Source: Nitriliruptoraceae bacterium (GTDB taxonomy: Bacteria; Actinomycetota; Nitriliruptoria; Nitriliruptorales; Nitriliruptoraceae). From it: DNA of 15,581 nt. The position numbers and the translations under genes were made by a program. This document shows positions 14,130-15,581 of this stretch, piece by piece (the stretch's first letter is position 1; each line of letters starts with the position of its first letter). The notes beneath the pieces are model-generated. The model saw only the letters and a program-made list of their open reading frames with translations. It had not been told where the DNA came from and made no database searches. Location: NCBI GenBank assembly GCA_003554005.1, contig PWEU01000341.1, forward strand, positions 1 through 15,581, read 5' to 3'.

Positions 14130-14621
14130 CTACTTGTAGTTGGTGAACCGCAGCGGGGCTTCGTGATCCTTGCTGGTGACCATCTTCTGGATCTCCTGGA
14201 GATCGTCACGCTTCTTCCCGGCCACCCGGATGCGGTCACCCATGTTGGGGGGGGTCACCTTGAGCTTGGTGGCCTTGATGTCCTTGACCAGCTGCTTGGC
14301 CAGGTCCGCGGGCAGCGTGGTGACCAACTGCACGTCGATGCGGCTGCGGCCCCCGCTGACGTCCCGGGGCTCGGCGATGTCCAGCGCCTTCAGCGACACC
14401 TTGCGCTTCACGCACTTGTCCCGCAGCACCTCCAGCGCGGCCCGCGCACGCTCCTCGCTGACCGATTCCACCTGGATCGCCTCGTCACCCGACCAGGCGA
14501 TCACGGTGTCGGTGTCCCGGAAGTCGAACCGGGTCCCGACCTCGCGGGCCGCCTGGTTGATGGCGTTGTCGACCTCCTGACGGTCGACACCCGCCTCGAT
14601 GTCGAAGCTGGACTCTGCCAT
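14130..14621 (-). CDS. yajQ: YajQ family nucleotide/cyclic-di-GMP-binding protein
   Basis: A full-length YajQ (UPF0234) protein of 163 residues, the family norm. The signature N-terminus MAESSFDIEAGVDRQEVDNAINQAAREVGTRFDF and C-terminus VAGKKRDDLQEIQ...PLRFTNYK are both clear. The protein has two small ferredoxin-like alpha/beta domains. Family members bind tRNA/nucleotides in E. coli, and cyclic di-GMP in Xanthomonas where they affect transcription; the role in actinobacteria is not established. Start ATG 14621 has AGGAGG (plus-strand 14628-14633) 6 bases upstream. It is divergent from the tRNA-tuf unit and 61 bases upstream of nei on the same strand, so a yajQ-nei-VTT transcript is plausible. 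Confidence 0.95.
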   Translation of the reverse strand: MAESSFDIEAGVDRQEVDNAINQAAREVGTRFDFRDTDTVIAWSGDEAIQVESVSEERARAALEVLRDKCVKRKVSLKALDIAEPRDVSGGRSRIDVQLVTTLPADLAKQLVKDIKATKLKVTPPNMGDRIRVAGKKRDDLQEIQKMVTSKDHEAPLRFTNYK

Positions 14622-14794
14622 CGTCGTCCTCCTGTGCGCATGCGACTGCTCGGCTGGGTGGTCGTGGCCGTTCGGGCCCGGGGTCGGAGCCTACTTCCCA
14701 GCGGGTCGGGGCCCGCGGCCCACCCCGGCGGTCCGTCGCAGGGGGCACCGCGGGCGTTCGGCCCGACAGGAGTGCGTGGGCGGCCCGGGCCGGT
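14622..14794. other. Divergent intergenic region between yajQ and the tRNA cluster
   Basis: No gene is seen. The yajQ Shine-Dalgarno lies at 14628-14633. A minus-strand -10-like TAGGCT reads from 14693 to 14688, about 65 bases before the yajQ start, but no TTGNNN element is found at 16-18 bases from it, so a yajQ promoter here is only suggested. The rest is GC-rich sequence without clear structure. Confidence 0.35.
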
Positions 14795-14823
14795 TTGCCG
14801 CAACGACGTCGACTCCTTACGCT
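14795..14823 (+). promoter_or_regulatory. Sigma70-type promoter for the tRNA-tuf cluster
   Basis: A -35 element TTGCCG (14795-14800) and a -10 element TACGCT (14818-14823) are separated by exactly 17 bases, matching the actinobacterial TTGNNN / TANNNT pattern. The predicted transcript start is near 14830, about 20 bases before tRNA-Tyr. It is the best promoter match I found in the window. Confidence 0.65.
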
Positions 14824-14847
14824 GCTCGGCTCCGAGCGACCGCTCGG
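14824..14847 (+). promoter_or_regulatory. Three-arm competing hairpin at the start of the tRNA transcript
   Basis: GCTCGG (14824-14829), CCGAGC (14832-14837) and GCTCGG (14842-14847) follow each other; the middle arm can pair with either neighbour. The 3' pairing has a GACC loop and is favoured, because the 5' pairing would leave only a two-base loop. It lies between the -10 element and the tRNA-Tyr 5' end, so it could be a 5'-leader structure or simply part of an operator-like palindrome. Confidence 0.4.
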
Positions 14848-14850
14848 CCC

Positions 14851-14932
14851 GGAGGGATACCCGAGTGGCCAAAGGGGTCTGGCTGTAAACCAGATGGCTT
14901 CGCCTTCGCAGGTTCGAATCCTGCTCCCTCCA
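14851..14932 (+). tRNA. tRNA-Tyr (anticodon GTA)
   Basis: The acceptor arms GGAGGGA (14851-14857) and TCCCTCC (14925-14931) pair perfectly, with discriminator A 14932. The anticodon stem TCTGG/CCAGA encloses CTGTAAA, giving GTA at 14885-14887. A long class II variable arm (TGGCTTCGCCTTC) and the T-arm GCAGG-TTCGAAT-CCTGC follow, all diagnostic of bacterial tRNA-Tyr. The bases after the discriminator are CCG, so CCA is not encoded and must be added. Confidence 0.96.
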
Positions 14933-15026
14933 CCGACCCGCAGCTCCCCCGCTCCGACGCGCGGCGCGCACGCCTCAGGCGTGGTTCGCCCGCTCGGGCC
15001 TCGCTGGCTACGCTGCGCGGCCGCAC
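14933..15026 (+). other. Spacer between tRNA-Tyr and tRNA-Thr
   Basis: It contains a perfect hairpin CACGCC (14969-14974), TCA, GGCGTG (14978-14983). It also has a second -10-like TACGCT (15009-15014) followed by GCGCGG, closely copying the TACGCTGCTCGG of the main promoter, with a weaker TTCGCC (14985-14990) 18 bases upstream. An internal promoter for tRNA-Thr is possible. Confidence 0.35.
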
Positions 15027-15099
15027 GCCCTGGTAGCTCAGTCGGCAGAGCGCTTCCATGGTAAGGAAGAGGGCCGCGGTTCGATTCCGCGCCAGGGCT
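15027..15099 (+). tRNA. tRNA-Thr (anticodon GGT)
   Basis: The acceptor arms GCCCTGG (15027-15033) and CCAGGGC (15092-15098) pair fully; discriminator T 15099. The anticodon stem CTTCC/GGAAG encloses ATGGTAA, so the anticodon is GGT at 15060-15062, reading ACC and ACT. The T-arm is CGCGG-TTCGATT-CCGCG. No CCA is encoded. A following tRNA-Met-like gene reproduces the Thr-Met order common in actinobacteria. Confidence 0.96.
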
Positions 15100-15163
15100 C
15101 GGGAGTCCCGTCAGGGGCCCTCAGCGCACGGTCCAGCACCACACGAACGATAGGCATCCACGA

Positions 15164-15235
15164 GGCGGCGTAGCTCAGGGGTAGAGCAAGCGACTCATAA
15201 TCGCTGTGTCGGTGGTTCAAGTCCACCCGCCGCTA
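15164..15235 (+). tRNA. tRNA with CAT anticodon (elongator Met, possibly Ile2)
   Basis: The acceptor GGCGGCG (15164-15170) pairs with CGCCGCT (15228-15234) except for a G1-U72 wobble; discriminator A 15235. The D-arm is GCTC-AGGGGTA-GAGC, the anticodon stem AGCGA/TCGCT encloses CTCATAA (CAT at 15196-15198), and the T-arm is GGTGG-TTCAAGT-CCACC. It lacks initiator features such as three G-C pairs in the anticodon stem. Position after tRNA-Thr favours elongator Met. However, the GCGACTCATAATCGCT anticodon arm also matches E. coli tRNA-Ile2, whose CAT is modified by TilS, so Ile2 cannot be excluded. CCA is not encoded. Confidence 0.85.
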
Positions 15236-15246
15236 CGGATCCGATG

Positions 15247-15336
15247 AGGCCCTCCTCCTCCCTTCCGGGCGGCCGGAGGGCCTTGCGCATCTGTAGGCTC
15301 CGCAGGGAGCCACGGCGCACCGGCACACCGGCGCCG
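15247..15336 (+). promoter_or_regulatory. Structured leader upstream of tuf (three hairpins)
   Basis: Three inverted repeats follow the last tRNA. First, AGGCCCTCC (15247-15255) pairs with GGAGGGCCT (15275-15283): nine perfect pairs around a 19-base loop. Second, GGCTCC (15296-15301) pairs with GGAGCC (15306-15311) around GCAG. Third, CGGCG (15313-15317) pairs with CGCCG (15332-15336), continued inside by CCGG (15320-15323) with CCGG (15328-15331) after a two-base bulge. Only TT follows the first stem, so it is not a textbook terminator. It may be an attenuator, tRNA 3'-processing signal or tuf leader; I found no good promoter between it and tuf. Confidence 0.5.
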
Positions 15337-15460
15337 CGACCACCAGCACCCCGTCAGCTGCAGGCCAGGGCGGCCGCCGCGACCGCGGCAACGCTGCAAC
15401 CCCGCCGGACAACCACACCCGTGCGGCTGATCACCGTCACATCACGAGGAGCACCAGGCG

Positions 15461-15581
15461 ATGGCCAAGGAGAAGTTCGAGCGGACGAAGCCGCACATGA
15501 ACATCGGGACGATCGGTCACGTTGATCATGGGAAGACGACGTTGACGGCGGCGATCACGAGTGTGTTGCACAAGGCGAATC
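15461..15581 (+). CDS. tuf: Elongation factor Tu (5' end, truncated by window)
   Basis: The first 40 codons of EF-Tu, the GTPase that brings aminoacyl-tRNA to the ribosome. MAKEKFERTKPHMNIGTIGH is the family start, and the G1 P-loop GHVDHGKT lies at residues 19-26. ATG 15461 follows GAGGAG (15446-15451) by 9 bases. It is cut by the right edge of the window. It lies in a tRNA-tuf arrangement like E. coli tufB. Codon use is odd against the nuo genes: all six Thr codons are ACG, both Leu codons are TTG, and GTT, GAT, CAT, AGT and AAT appear, whereas the upstream genes favour ACC, CTG/CTC, GTC/GTG, GAC and AAC. Confidence 0.97.
   Translation, partial: MAKEKFERTKPHMNIGTIGHVDHGKTTLTAAITSVLHKAN

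Noticed and set aside
14069..14239. N-terminal extension of nei overlapping yajQ
   Set aside because: Fpg/Nei chemistry needs Pro and Glu directly after the start residue, which only GTG 14068 gives.

Overview
The window looks like chromosomal DNA from a high-GC actinobacterium, probably a deep-branching lineage such as Nitriliruptoria or Acidimicrobiia. That placement is inferred from strong G/C third-position bias, GTG starts, heavily overlapping genes, a Nei1-type glycosylase and the NuoD/NuoH sequence style; it is not proven. No mobile element, CRISPR array or prophage is visible.

Bases 1-11307 hold the distal part of a respiratory complex I operon on the + strand: the end of nuoB, then nuoC, D, H, I, J, K, L, M and N. 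From nuoB to nuoK every junction overlaps by 1-4 bases (GTGA, ATGA, TGATG), which points to translational coupling. nuoL, nuoM and nuoN each have their own Shine-Dalgarno sequence, and the nuoL-nuoM gap carries three consecutive perfect hairpins. nuoD is followed directly by nuoH, so nuoE, nuoF and nuoG (the NADH-oxidising module) are missing from their usual place. The layout is that of an 11-subunit complex I, as in cyanobacterial NDH-1 or archaeal Fpo, in which another donor feeds electrons to the NuoI/NuoB iron-sulphur chain. Two hydrophilic-arm subunits have large basic C-terminal extensions: NuoC ends in three Arg/Lys-rich 'DP...RRKRQAEARA' units and NuoI in three Lys-rich 'GEIDQE.FD.L.AEGK' units, joined by acidic Ala/Glu/Pro linkers. 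NuoD and NuoH also differ from canonical sequences at quinone-cavity positions: the invariant NuoD Tyr is Trp, the Asp is Glu, and a NuoH loop Glu is Ile. Tails, missing donor module and altered quinone site together form the most interesting story here.

Bases 11558-12469 encode the membrane metalloprotease HtpX. It meets, tail to tail across a strong hairpin, a minus-strand set read in the order yajQ, nei (Fpg/Nei DNA glycosylase), then a DedA/VTT-domain membrane protein; nei and the VTT gene overlap by ATGA.

Bases 14795-15581 are a + strand tRNA-tuf unit: a good sigma70-type promoter, tRNA-Tyr(GTA), tRNA-Thr(GGT), a CAT-anticodon tRNA (Met, possibly Ile2), a structured leader and the first 40 codons of tuf (EF-Tu). 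The arrangement resembles the E. coli thrU-tyrU-glyT-thrT-tufB operon. The visible tuf codons (all Thr = ACG, all Leu = TTG) differ sharply from those of the nuo genes.
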